Shown here: positions 48,274-59,835 of the stretch, piece after piece
Layout of the letters: every line of letters starts with the position of its first letter
How positions within the stretch are numbered: the first letter of the stretch is position 1
Assembly: GCF_963662255.1 (NCBI RefSeq)
Contig: NC_085059.1
Location: 6,171,234-6,235,233 of the forward strand
Reading direction: 5' to 3'
DNA: 64,000 nucleotides
Source of the DNA: Cinclus cinclus
Taxonomy: Eukaryota; Chordata; Aves; Passeriformes; Cinclidae
Notes under the pieces: model-generated
Databases searched by the model: none
Seen by the model: only the letters and a program-made list of their open reading frames with translations
Told to the model about the DNA's origin: nothing
Translations under genes and position numbers: made by a program

Positions 48274-48919
48274 ACTCTGCGGCTCTGGGACACACCACAC
48301 AGCTCTGGAAGGAGAAAAGAAAAGAGAGTTAGTGCTGGCAAGAGCCAACGGGCTTTTCAAAGCAGCTCTTCCTCCCCCTGCCATGAAAATCTCAGCTCCG
48401 CGAACAAAGGAACTCCAGGGAACGGACCTCGGTGGAGATCCGTTCCGCTGCTCTCTAAAAGGGTCGCCATCCAGACAGAAGTGGGGGGTCACAGGGGAAG
48501 GTCCTGGCCTGGTAGCAATGGCACTCTGATGCTTAAAGACTCTCTGTGCCCAGCTCTCCTCCCCCAGGGACAGCAGCCCCAGGGAAGTCACGGGGCTCAT
48601 CTCCCGCTCCGCTCCAGCGGCGTGCGGCCCCACACCGGATGGGACCGCAGGCACCAGCGGGATGCTCCCGGGCCAGTAGCCGGAGCTCATCATGCAAGAG
48701 GTGCCTGGTTCCCGCCCTGCAGCCACCCTTGTTCCCCAAGCCAAGTGCCATGGAGGCAACACCCCAGCTCCCACAATCCCAGGGATGCTGCTCACCCAGC
48801 TCAGGCTAGGCTGCACCCCTTCTCCTCCTTCTCTTTCTCCTCCTGGACGATTGTCCCTGAGCCAACACTGAGCAGGGGAAGGAAGCCACATGGAGAGTGG
48901 CAGTGTCCACTTTCAAGGG

Positions 48920-49205
48920 CCACCGGGATCCACAGCATCCTCCTCCAAACCCCACCAACAGCTGCAGTGTTCACCCCAAATCCCACTGGGAGCTGCATCA
49001 TCCAATTCTGAATCACTTCCAGCATCCAATTCCAAATCCCATAGGCAGCCATGGTATCCACCTGCTAACCCCATCAAGGGCTGCAGTGTCCATCTCCATC
49101 TCCAAACCAAACAGGGAGCTGCAGCATCCACTTTCAAGCCTCATCAGGAACTGCAGTGCCCACCTTCAACCCCATAGGGAGCCACAGCTTCCACCTCCAA
49201 GCCCC
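48920..49205. repeat. degenerate ~30-37-bp minisatellite upstream of CXXC5
   Basis: The motif family ctgcagcatccacttccaaacccca recurs near 48922, 48960, 48992, 49018, 49048, 49080, 49117, 49150 and 49184. Copies are diverged but spacing stays about 26-38 bp. All three frames are largely open, giving misleading frames on both strands. Confidence 0.7.
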
Positions 49206-50306
49206 AGTGCTGGCCTCCTGCCTTGCCCCAGCATGCCCAGCACACATGCCCAGCTGCTCCAGCACAGCCATGGGCTCAGCAGTGACAGCAAGAGCCTTCC
49301 TGGAGTGGAAGCTATGCTGCTGTCCCTGGGGCAACTCTGGGGCAGCTGGGTCCAGTGTGGCTGCAAACACTTGTTGTGAAATTCCTCCTCCTCCTCCCTC
49401 CCAAGCACGCACACACACAGGCACCGCCAAGTAATCAGGCTTTAGAGGAGAAAAGCTGCAGGGCTTAGTGGAGCAGGAACCCACGTCCCCACCCCGGCAG
49501 CAGCTGGGGGAGGGTGGCACTGGGAGAAGGCCCCTTGCCCACCCCATCCCTCCATCCTGGCTATCCCAGCACCCTCCTCTCCAGAGCCCAGACAGGGATA
49601 CGGCCATGTGTGGAGAGCTCTGCTGAGAACCTCACTCCTGTGTGGGGGTGATGCAGTAGACCGAGGGGCATGCCTGCACCCCCACACCCCACTCCTGCTC
49701 ATCCATCACCCTTCGGATCCCCTTCTCCAATGCAGCCCCAGGAACTCCACAATAGCCCAGGAGGACCCTTTCCCACAGATAGCTTGGGCATCTCTGTGAA
49801 AACGCTGATGGGGGCAAGGTCCTTGTGCCAATTGCCGTGGTACCGGCTGCGGAAGCAGCCCCGGTGTCTCACTCCGGTGCCAGAGCCGGCTCGCCCACGG
49901 AGAAACCCCCCCGCCCTGGCGCTGAAAACCGCTTGCTTCAGCTGCTGCGGGATTTAAGATGCAGCGCCGATCGATGCAGGGCTTGGGCTCCAGCCGGGAG
50001 CTCGCCAGGCCACGTGGGGAGGGAGGGCTGCGGCGGCAGGACGGGCTGCCCTTCCCCAGCATCCCGCTCCACGCCAGGCGGGGGGATGCTGAGCAGCCGT
50101 GAGGTGGGGCGCACCCCAAAGGGACGACGGAGAGCCGGGAGGATGGGCGAGCTGCTGCCGTGCAGCTGAATCACCCGTCCCCTTTGTCGGGGAGCTGGGG
50201 GACCCGTCCCTGGAGACCTTAGGACGGGTCACACCTCAGTGCCGACAGCAACGGGCGCTGGGGCCGGAGCGGGGAGCGCGGCAGGAAAAGCACCGGACGG
50301 GAGGAT

Positions 50307-50338
50307 GTGAGATAACGCGCCCGGGGGTGTTATCTCAC
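50307..50338. promoter_or_regulatory. perfect 10-bp inverted repeat carrying two GATA motifs
   Basis: GTGAGATAAC (50307-50316) and GTTATCTCAC (50329-50338) are exact reverse complements separated by 12 bp. Each arm contains AGATAA/TTATCT, the GATA-factor consensus, in opposite orientation. It lies in the CpG island upstream of CXXC5. Confidence 0.55.
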
Positions 50339-51195
50339 GCCTGCCCGCGGCCGCCTTTCCTGCGGCCCTGCGCCTCTTCCGCCCGCCCTGCAGCGTGCAG
50401 GGAGCCAAGCGCCCGGCCAGATCGCCCCGGCATTCGCCACCCTGCCCGCTGCCGTACCGGGGAGGTACGGGTGGTCTCCAGCCAGGACTGCTGGAGATGC
50501 TCTGCGTGGTCCTGGAAAAGAGCTGGGTCCTGCCCGCATGAGCCTCCCCACGACCCCGCAGCGGGCTCCAGGTGCCGAAAGTGGGGAGGACACCAGCCGA
50601 AGCCACGCCGTGGTCACCATTTCCGCCAGTTCCCGTCTTCTTCTGCAGCCAGACATCCCGTCCAGCCTCCCTGGCTGGTCCCACCATGCCCCACGGATCG
50701 GGTGCCAGCAGCTCTGAGCCCGGCTGGGAGCGGGCTGCGAGCACAGTGCCGTGGCCGCGCTCAGCCCCAGCGGCGCAAGGCAGTGCCCGCCGCTGGCACG
50801 GGGTGCGGCGCCGAGCCGTGCCGAGCCGTGCCAGCGGCGCCACCGCACAATCCCGCCTTTGTCCCGGCCGCCGCTTTGCCTCCGCCAGCTCCCACCATCT
50901 GCAACCACCCGGCGCTGCCCTCCAGCCCCCGGGGCCACCGCGCCAGCAGGCGCCGGACACCGCGGCCGTGCCAGCTGGGACGGGTCTGTCCCCACAGCGT
51001 CCCCACACCGGGGTGCTGGGGGGTACGTGCATTAAAGGGCAGGTCTCCCATCCTGCCACCGTGGGACCACCCAGCACAGCAGCTATCTCTGCTCCCCGCC
51101 AGCCGCTGCCCGGCCCCGCCGTTAATTGCAGCGGGGGGAGGAATTAATGATCTTAATCCCTTCTTTATGATTGACCCGAGTAAAGACGGTGAGGG

Positions 51196-51209
51196 CCCCC
51201 CCCCCCCCC
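51196..51209. repeat. poly(C) run of 14
   Basis: Fourteen consecutive C at the edge of the CpG island, followed by more C-rich sequence. Confidence 0.95.
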
Positions 51210-51524
51210 ACACCCTCCCCCCTCCCCGTCCCGTTCCTGCCCCTTTTCCGGCCCCCATCCCTTGGGGAAGGCGCCGGGCAGCGTCATCTGGGTCCCTGTC
51301 AGAAGGTGCTTAGTCCCGGCCGCGGCATTAAGGGGCACGTGATGGGCTCCCTCGCCCGGCTCTTTGCACGGGGCAGCTTAACAGCCTGGAGGGACGCCAG
51401 GGTTCAAGGGGACACCACCAAGGTCGGAGGCCCCAACCCACACCCAGGGGTTCCCAACCCTTTGCAGGACACTGTTCCTCCCCTGCAACCGACCCGCTGC
51501 CAGGCCCAGGGTCCAAAGGCCAGG

Positions 51525-51750
51525 GGGTACCAGGGTGAGGGAGGGCACCTGTGGAACACGTTGCCCTGAGAAGCTGTGGCAGCCCCATCTCTGGACATGC
51601 TATAGGTCAAATTGGAGGGTTAGGCAGTTACTCCAGGGTTTGGAGTAACCTGGTCTAGTGGAACAATGTCCCTGTGCGTGGCAGGGGGTGGAATGACATG
51701 ATCTTTAAGGATGCTTCAAACCCAAACCATCCTGTGATTCTATAATTCCC
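51525..51750 (+). mobile_element. CR1 LINE 3' fragment
   Basis: Landmarks are tggaacacgttgccctgaga, aagctgtggcagccccatct and the tail accatcctgtgattctataa. It sits immediately to the right of the CpG island at 50.0-51.3 kb. Confidence 0.85.
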
Positions 51751-54322
51751 ATGGGTCACCCAAAAGACCTGCCTCCCACCAGCCTGGAATGCTCAGATGG
51801 GGCAAGGCAGCTGTGTTCTCCCATGGCCCTCGGGGTGAAAAAAATGAGATACTCCTCTTCCTCCAGCTCTCAGCACCACACCACCCCTCACCTCCTTCAC
51901 TCTGCCCCAGGGCTCCCTGCACCCCAGCACACAGGGGACTGCTCTGCAATAGTCCTGACAATGCCAAAATAAATAAAGGTTGCAAAAGGATCATCTCTGG
52001 TGGTCCGGAAAAACCCCTGCCAGCCGATGGACTGAGATTCCCCCCAGTTGCAGGCACCATTCACTGTCAGAGGGGAGCAGGAGAGGAGCTTTGCTTCTCC
52101 TAAAAAAATGACAAGCTGCAAATTCCAGCTGGCTCCCCTGTGTTTTCGCTGCATGGCTGGAAAGCCATCAGCTCCCGCCGACCTAAAAAGTCTCGTCTTC
52201 AAGAAAGAACTTCTGCTTTCCTTTAATTTTAAATAAATCAGCCTCCTCCCAGAAAAGCTGCCGGCTGGTCAGCCGTGCACAGACACGGCGTAAAGGAAGA
52301 AGAAAGCAGCAAAGCTGAAGTCGAGCTGCTCCCGGGCTCCGGAAACAAAAGGAGAAAATCAAAATTCGCCTTTTTTCTAATCCCTGGGCGCTGGGTGGGC
52401 ACTGGGGGCGGTGGCTTTGTCCGCCCGCAGCAGACGGAGGACGAGGACGGAAGGGACCCCGGCGTCTTTTCAGCCTGGAGAAAGGCTGCAATTGTCCCCT
52501 CTGCCACGTTTTTGTCCCCACTTCCTCCCCCTCGCCGCGTGGCCGCCCACCCAGCATGGCCATCACCTCCTTCCCACCACCATCACTCCCCGGTGATGGA
52601 TGGACAGACGGACGGATGGACGGGCCCAGCCATGCCATGGACTGAACAAAGTAGGGTGCCCACCACCAGCATGTGCCCCTCTCAAAGGCATCCCAGGAAA
52701 GATGTAGGTCAAGGGAGGCTGCAACCTTCTCCTTGCAGCTCCAAACAGGGGCTGGAGGTGGTCCCTGTGCTCTTCAGCTGCCCTGGCCAACAGCGGACAG
52801 AACCTTGAGATGGCCAGGAGCACAGGACCATAGGTGGTGGAAGTGATGCATGGGCAGACAAGACACCCTGGAGGCACCCTAGTGTCTGAAACATCCTGGG
52901 ATAAGACACGCAGTGGGTAGAACAGCACCATGGCCCTGTAGCACTGTCACAAGCCAGAAGGTCCAGCAGCAAGCCAGGTCAAAGGTTCAGGAGAACAAGC
53001 CCCACCAGAACAAGGTTCAAGGCAGCTCCAATCCCAGCACCACAACAGCTGATTCAGCTACCAGGTGCCCATTTCTGCAGCACAGTCAAACCTGCTGTTC
53101 CCTCCACCAGGTGACACAGGTCAGCTGAAACAGGCCATGATGTCTTATCACAGCCTCACCAACCAGATGTCCAGCAGCAGGTGAACCAAGAGAGAAATCA
53201 ATCCATGATCTCCCAAGGCTGATTATCCCTACAGGACACCCATCCATGGTGCCTGATAACCAGGTGCCTGAGGCAAAGACAAGCCTGTTATTTGCAAGCC
53301 ATCACCTCTGTCAACCCAACAGCCCCCAAGCTCTGCTCTCTGCATTCATCCTTCCAAAAACTGGTCCAGCCAGAAGATCCACTCCTGGACGCACCACAGA
53401 AGATACCATGACCCACCACCTTTTCTCCAGACATCTAGAGAGGACACCCAGGCCCGGGGGAGGTTTGGGAAGTGCTGTGAATGCTCAGGCTCCCCCTGGG
53501 TGGGTTGAAGAGCCAGAGGTATGACGGGTCGAGGTATGACAGGTTGCCAGATGGGCAACTCACACAGACATAGTTCATCTCTTGTGCTCCAGAACATCCT
53601 TCGAAGGGCCAGTCGTGGCAGCCACTCTGCTTGTCTCTGCTGCCGAGGTGGCACTGAGGGATGTTAAGAAGCCAACTCCTGAATTAAAAAGGCTATGGAA
53701 GATTAAATCCAGCATCTGGAGCTTGCCCTGGAAGCAGATGGCAAATCATCACGGTGCACAGAGTGGCTTTCACCCGTCTCCTTCTCGCAGGCAGCCGGTT
53801 GGCCCCGGTGATGTCTCCCAGGAGCAACTCTGGACACATACTCAGGGTGGGCCAGGATGTGTTCTGCCAGGCACATCCTCAGGGACAGCGTAGTGAGGCC
53901 ATGCCACATCCTGCTGAGCAGCCAGGAGGTGATGCCACCTCCCCAGGTGGTCTCCTTCCACCAGGGATCCAGCAAGGGCATATCTTTTCCCACTGGTGCT
54001 GGGTTCTTCCATGTAGCCCCATGGCTGCTGCAGGCATCCAAATCTGCCGGCACAGCCACACCCAGAGCCTATCACCAACGTGCCCTGGACTTCCAAGGAG
54101 CTTGTCACTGTGGAGAGGACAAGGAAGTGCCCAGGGCCTTCGTGCACATCCTTGAACCTCACCCTGTGGCTCTGGCACAGCTGGAGTCACCACCACAGGG
54201 ACCGACCTGCACCCGGGGCTGCCCCAGCTGAGAAATGTGGCTGCGTCCTGCCTCCGCGGGGTGGTGGTTACGGATTAAGGAGTCTTAAATGTCAGACGAC
54301 CAGGCGCTCCCTAGAAATCCAC

Positions 54323-54373
54323 TTATCTCCGCTGCCACTCGGAGCGGCCAGAGCCGGGCGGTTATGGAGATAA
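54323..54373. promoter_or_regulatory. second inverted pair of GATA motifs
   Basis: TTATCTCC (54323-54330) and GGAGATAA (54366-54373) are perfect reverse complements 35 bp apart, within an AT/GC-balanced block (54240-54420) that looks constrained. Confidence 0.4.
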
Positions 54374-55334
54374 CACGATTTGAAGCGTCCACCCGAGCAT
54401 TGCAGGGCTGCGGGTGCCCTGCGGACAACGCCAGGCACCTCCTCCCATCCTCCACTCGCCCAGCTGCTGCCCAGAGAGCTGGGTGACGACCACACTGCTC
54501 AGCCCGGGGGCTGCACCCACCTGCGTGGTCCCCCCCCTTCCCCAATTCCGGGGGATGAGGGAGGCTTGGCAGCCTCGGTGCTCATCCATCCCCCCCGTGC
54601 CAAAGCTGCACCAATTCGCTGCCCAAATCCTAAAACGACTGTAACTAAAACCTACCAGATTGAGCCTGGGGAAGAGCCCCCCCCCCCGCCTCTCCCCCCT
54701 TCTCCAAATGGGATTGAACAGATCTGCTCTCGCACGAGCCCAGCTCGCAGCCAAGCAGCATCTGACATTCACGCGCCGTGGCACGGCTCTGCCGCTCGCC
54801 CACTCCCCCCAGCTTGGCATCGCCCCGGAGATACGCCATCAATCCCAGCCCAGCAGAACCCCCCTGTCCTCTGCAAATCCCCTCCAGACCTTCCTCCAGG
54901 GACTCTTTGGCCCAGCTAGTTCCCCATTTTCTGTCCACCAAGTGAGGTCCCCAAGGTGATTCAGGGCTGTGAGGTTCAGGGGACCGGGCAGAGTGACCCC
55001 AGGGCATGGGGGACAGGTGGGCAGGGGCAGGCGTTGCCCAGTGGCAGATGCCAACAACAACGGGTGTCCCAGCAGGACCCCCAAAGAGCTGGGAGACTGA
55101 AGGTGGCTTTGAAGGGGAGACCCACACATGCCTGCCCAGGGCAAGCTAAGATGTGTGAATCGCTCTGTTAACAGATGGGGCGATTACAGAGTCAATTACT
55201 TGGGGTCTGACCGACAACCAGCTTACAGAGAGACCCATTGGCATGGGCAGAGTGAAGGGAAGGTAATTAAAAACAAGGGGAAAAGTTGTAGGCACAGTGC
55301 ATGGGAATACTGGATGGCAAAGAGCCCCAAAGCC

Positions 55335-55470
55335 ATCAGTGCCACCTTCAGTGGTGCAATCTCTTTGTGCCACCTGCAAGCGCCACCCTCGACGGTGCCC
55401 AAATCTATTTGTGCCACCACAAGTGCCACCTCCAGCAGTGCCCAAATCCATCAGTGCCGTCTTCAAGAAC
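55335..55470. repeat. degenerate tandem repeat rich in GTGCCACC
   Basis: Repeated modules of tgccacct / ccaaatccatcagtgcc at irregular 20-33-bp spacing. No gene-like content is seen. Confidence 0.55.
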
Positions 55471-55739
55471 AGCTCCAGCCTGGAGAGGTCTCCTTGTGGT
55501 CCCAGCTCTCTCAAAACCTGATTCCTCCACATCCCACAGGCAGCTCCATGGTGGCAGAGCCCAAACCAAGAGGCTGCTCCAGATCCCAGGAAAGCTGGCA
55601 CTGGGATGGGCCGGTGCACCCATGCCAGCACCTGTGTCACTGTCGCCACTTGAGAGCGTCGGGGCCAGCTCAGTGCATTTGAGTTTGGCCATTAATGGGT
55701 GGTGGGGACCTTATGGTGCTCAGTGATGAGATCCCAAGT

Positions 55740-56030
55740 GCCCACCACCCCTGCTCCTGAAGGCAACTGCTTTGGAAGAACCACTTTTCCCAGCAGGAAG
55801 GCGACGGCCCCGTCGGAAAGCGGGTCCACAGACGGCAGCTATTGACAGATGTCTAAGAGGACGGTGAATAATCCCGTCTTCCTCTGGGAGGATTCGGGTC
55901 GCCCTCGCCCTCACCAGGGGTTTATCCATTGTCTGGATCTGCCGGCAGTTGTTATTTTTGGTCAGCACCACGTTTTGCTTGGCCTTGCCGGCAAGAGGGA
56001 AATAGGAGGAAGAAGAGAAAGGGGATGAAG
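55740..56030. other. candidate constrained non-coding element
   Basis: Repeat-free with moderate GC, containing ctattgacagatgtct, atccattgtctggatct (SOX/SMAD-like) and gttgttatttttggtcagca. It lies in the CXXC5 5' region. Confidence 0.25.
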
Positions 56031-56589
56031 GCTGCTTGGCCAGGGTTTTCAGGGGGGAAGACCGGCTCAGCTTTAGGAGGGGGCAGTGAGGCACCCCACA
56101 GCCCTCAGGGAGTCCGAGTCGGTCTCTTCCCAGCCCTTCAGCCTTGCTGAGCACAGCCAAAACTTACCAAGTGACTGGGCTGGCACCATCCCATCCTCAC
56201 TGGTGCCCAAGGAATTGCGTCCAGTAAGCCCAGAGGGCTTGAGAGGTTTTGGGATTCAGATTTTGGGAGGCAGGCAGCAGTCAGAGTTCTCTCTATCATC
56301 AAAACCAAGGGCAGGGGAGTTTTCTGAGGGATGGGCAAACCCTTCCCGCAGACCCACACGTGTCTCTCATGCAGACAAGCAAGAAAAAGCTGGCTAGCTT
56401 CAGGAAGACAGATTCCCGACCTGCCCTGACCTCCTGGGCTGTGCACTCCCATCCCTCACACCTCACCCCCAGCACTGCAGCATCCCTGCTGTTGCAGGCC
56501 AGCCCTGCTGGCAGGTCCTGTCCTCCCTGGTAGCTTGGAGCTCACCAACATCGCAGGGTGCAGCTCAGCCAGGCCCTGAGATCCACACT

Positions 56590-56800
56590 TGGATCACTAC
56601 AGAGGCACTAGTGAGACACTGGAACAGGTCACCCAGAGAAGCTGTGGCTGCCCCTGGATCCCTGGAAGTGTCCAAGGCCAGGTTGGATGGGGCTTGGAGA
56701 AAACTGGCATAGTGGAAGGTGTCCCTGCCCATGGCAGGGCACTGGAATGAGAGGAGCTTTAAAGTCCCTTCCAACTCAAACCATTCCATGATTCTATCCT
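56590..56800 (+). mobile_element. CR1 LINE 3' fragment
   Basis: Contains gagacactggaacaggtcac, ccagagaagctgtggctgcc, ggccaggttggatggggctt and the tail aaaccattccatgattctat. Confidence 0.9.
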
Positions 56801-57950
56801 TCTGAGACAGGCACAAGGGGAGGCAGAGCTGGGCTAAGAGCATCCAAGAGGATGTTCCTGGGGAGAAGACGCAGAAATGCCTCAGGACTTTGCTTCTCCC
56901 CATTTCCCCAGCAGTGATGCAGGGAGTATCCCCTCAAGGCAGGGCTTGCCATCCTTCTCCACGTCTTTCCACCACCTCCCAGTTTGCCTGCAGAGCAGGA
57001 AGACAGGATGAAGATGCCTCCCCACTCCGTGGGATCTCGCTCTCACAAGAGATGGAAGGCAGGAGCACAAAACTGCCTCTCCCGAGCTTTCCCCACGCTC
57101 AGCACCGCTTGTCACTCAAGCAAACCCCGTGGCCTTTAAGCTGCCAAGGTACCAGAGCTGCTCTGGAATCGGAGTTCGCTCGGCTCCTGCCCTGGAGCAA
57201 GGAATCTGAAACGCTGCCACTGGAAACGAAACAGAGCATCCGTCATTTTACTTGCCAGAAATATATCCAGCCCCCAAAAAAAGAAATACTGCCTGCAAAA
57301 AAGCCAGCAACAAAGCCCTCGATTCCACCGGTGAAGCAGAGCCCAGCGTCGAGCATTTCCACTGGAATTCTAATTCTCTGCCCAGTTCAAAATCACCCAA
57401 AACAGAACCAGCAGCAGGGCCAGGTTATGGCCAGAGGGGCCAGAAGAAGGGCGCCAGGTCATAATCAGAAAAGCTGGTGGGGACCAGAAGCTCTTGCCTA
57501 GGATGCTACAAAGAAAATCCATGGGTTTGAAAGGAAAAGAGGCAGGTGGCAGAGGCAGGGCTGGAGGGGATGAAAGGTCCAAAGGAGCACAGCAAAGCCC
57601 AGGCAGCCCCGCCGCAGGGATGTCCAGGGGAACCCACCCTGCCCACGGCATCCTGCCCGCAATCCTCCCAGGCAGGCAGGTCGTCACCCACAGCCATTCC
57701 CAGTCGCATCCCCAGGAAAGGCAGCAGCACGTTCCCAGCCAGCCCAGCCCCCAGCGCAGGCACGCCAACCCAAATATCTGCGAGAGAGAGGCGCTCCCCT
57801 CCCTGGGAACGGCGACTCGCCGCAGAGTTCACATGCCCCAGCAATGCCTGATTAAACTCCCAAACTCCAAGGGAATACCCCTGAGGCTGTCTGAAGATAA
57901 GCTAGGAGCTAGGCTGCTCTCAGGAAATGCAGGAACTGGGAAAGAGCAAT

Positions 57951-57954
<4 letters not shown>

Positions 57955-57981
<27 letters not shown>
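57955..57981. repeat. 27-bp poly(T) run following a short inverted repeat
   Basis: AAAGAGC-AAT-GCTCTTT runs directly into 27 T. It could be the poly(A) tail of a minus-strand retroposed sequence, but no retrotransposon body or target-site duplication is recognised. Confidence 0.85.
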
Positions 57982-58853
57982 CCCTTTTAGATCCAGAATA
58001 ACACAGAGCAAACCCTGGTGCTCTCTAGCTCAGTGTCTTGGTTTCAGTTCAAAACCAGACAGAAAAACTAATGTGTAGTGGTTTAGATTTGCTAATTTCA
58101 ACATGCACAAGCTGAGCTTGCTGCTGTGCATCCCCAGAGCCTCCTACTCCCCGAGACATCACAGGTGACTGACCCCTGTTGCAAGCCAGATCCTGCTGGA
58201 GGCTTTGGGGATGGAACCAGAGAGCCCAGGGAAATTCCAGGCAGCACAGGTAAGCAGGCTGGAAGGTGCTGAGCAGAAGGACAGTTCTGGAGCCCTGGCA
58301 GAGGGGCGGGTGCTGCCCAGGACATTAGGTGCCAGAGGATGGGGACACTTGCTGCCAACGCCTCCAAAACTTGGCAGGTGCTCCACCATTTTGGTTCATC
58401 CTAGGGAACACCTCAGGAGCTGGTTTCACTGGTCCTCAGATCTCCTGCAGGCCTCACTGTGTTTCTCCCTTCCTTGAGCTTTTCCATGTTGGATGGTCAT
58501 AGCACTAGACCCAGATCTCCCAAGCCATCCCCACACTCAAGAGCAAGAGCGGTCAAGGAAACCATGTTAATGCAGCACCCAAACAACCGGTCAAATTGGA
58601 GCATCCTGGGATCAAGAGGAAGATGATGCTTATCTCCCTTCTGCACCTGCTGAACCCCAGGGAGCAGCCAGCATCTCATCCTCCAGGAGAGCAGAGCCAC
58701 GGGATAGAGGGATTGTACAACCTCTTGGGGACCAGGGAGCCCCAAGGGTGCCCCATCCAGGCTGATGGTGGGGACACTGCCACACTGGCATCAGTGGTCA
58801 CCAAATGTCTTTGGACACAAGGTCTGCCTTCAACCAGGACCATGTCTGGGGAG

Positions 58854-59065
58854 ACCTACATCCAACGCAGAGCGTGCTCTCGGGTGAGCAAACACACCTG
58901 AGGCCAGAGGACACATCTGGACTGACCCAAGCCAAGCTCTTCTGCAGAGATTCCTCTTGGATGTCTTTCCTGGTTCTTAACTTGATTCTTCAAGAATCAG
59001 CCCAAAATGAAAGGCATCTTCTTTCCTCGTACATGGCAATACAGGATAGAAAAACAGCACTGCTG
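58854..59065 (+). repeat. 212-bp direct duplication, copy 1
   Basis: This segment recurs, ungapped and about 95-96% identical, at 59836-60047, an offset of 982 bp. It begins acctacatccaacgcagagc and ends cagcactgctg. The differences I count are about nine single-base changes. It is not CR1 and no coding capacity is evident. It may be a local segmental duplication or two copies of an unrecognised interspersed element (strand arbitrary). Confidence 0.85.
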
Positions 59066-59384
59066 GGCAACCTGCTGGCAAGAGTTATTAGGAAAACTGT
59101 TTCTGGTAGACTGTTCCCAGAAAACTGTCAGGCCCATGATGGGGTGGCAGAGCAGGGAGGTGTTGGACCAAGGCCCAGATCCTGTATTTAATGGGATACC
59201 AGTCTGACCACAGAAAACACTGGGACTGCTACAGAACACTCTGATCGTCCCTGGGAGTCCTGCACAGCCATGAGACCCCACTGTGGCTGTTCCATGCATG
59301 AAGGGGGTATGGGAGATCAGGGGATAGAGACTTCTCACCATGGCCTGTTGTAACAGGACAAGGCACGAGTGTTTAAAACTGACA

Positions 59385-59597
59385 GAGGGCAGGGGTAGAC
59401 AAGATATCAGGGGAAATTCCCTATGAGGGTGGCACAGATTGCCCAGAGCAGCTGTGACTGCCCCATCCCTGGAAGTGTTCAAGGCCAGGTTGGATGGAGC
59501 TTGGAGCAACCTGGGATAGTGGGAGGTGTCCCTGTCCATGGCAAGGAGTGGAATGAGATAGTCTCTTCTGACACAAAGCATTTTCTGATTCTATGGC
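59385..59597 (+). mobile_element. CR1 LINE 3' fragment between two duplicated segments
   Basis: Contains ttgcccagagcagctgtgac, ggccaggttggatggagctt and the tail gcattttctgattctatgg. It lies between the two copies of the 212-bp direct duplication. Confidence 0.87.
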
Positions 59598-59835
59598 AAT
59601 TTTTAAAAATCACAGGTGAGGTGGGGGAAGCTGGCATATCCTAAAGAACCAACCCCAGAACATTTGGAAAGCAGAGCTAGAGCCCTGGGAAGAAGGAAGG
59701 AGTCACCATCACCACCAGTAGCCAGAGCATGAATCAGGATGGGACCCTCAGCTGAAAGAGCTGCAGGACTCACAGTAAGAAACAGAGGGGTTCACTCCAT
59801 GAGCTCGAGGAGGGCAGCCATGGAAAAAGCCATCT

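Larger units (their letters stand above)
41490..48304 (-). other. CXXC5: CXXC5 gene, supported 3' part (two coding exons, intron, 3' UTR)
   Basis: This is the transcription unit supported by sequence, read right to left. In order it has a splice acceptor at 48305-48306, an exon 48304-47242 with 5' UTR and most of the coding sequence, an intron 47241-42539, and a terminal exon from 42538 to the poly(A) site near 41490. Both coding exons read as CXXC5 and join in phase 0 with GT donor and AG acceptor. The mammalian gene has the same arrangement, one large coding exon plus a short last exon, with non-coding exons further upstream. That homology is from memory of the family. The upstream exons were not identified, so the true 5' end lies above 48304 and may lie outside the window. 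Confidence 0.93.
48028..48304 (-). other. CXXC5: CXXC5 5' UTR portion of the main exon
   Basis: The exon begins at 48304 after a strong acceptor: CTAAC at 48328-48332, a tract of about 20 pyrimidines, then CAG with AG at 48305-48306. The 277-nt leader contains two very short upstream ORFs and, nearer the start codon, a run of more than 20 U in the transcript (48068-48093 on the plus strand) plus a second U-rich stretch. The first in-frame ATG for CXXC5 is at 48027. The acceptor is inferred from consensus only; an additional nearer acceptor cannot be excluded. Confidence 0.75.
50000..51330. promoter_or_regulatory. CpG island 1.7-3 kb upstream of the CXXC5 coding exon
   Basis: A GC-rich block with dense CpG dinucleotides, several short GC boxes and no TATA element that I could place. 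As the closest CpG island 5' of the coding exon, it is a candidate alternative promoter of CXXC5. At 51122-51175 it ends in an AT-rich stretch with TAATCCC and TGATTGA-type motifs. The long plus-strand frames here (for example 50099-51313) reflect stop-poor GC-rich DNA; their Arg/Pro/Ala-rich translations match no family I know. Confidence 0.4.
51751..58853. other. CXXC5 5' region, non-coding
   Basis: Apart from listed items, repeat-free pockets at 52080-52400, 55140-55290 and 57170-57310 could be regulatory. No exon is proven, though non-coding CXXC5 exons could lie here unseen. Confidence 0.4.

Noticed and set aside
50099..51313. 404-codon plus-strand frame
   Set aside because: Same reason: CpG-island composition, Arg/Pro/Ala-rich, no family resemblance, and runs through a poly(C) tract.
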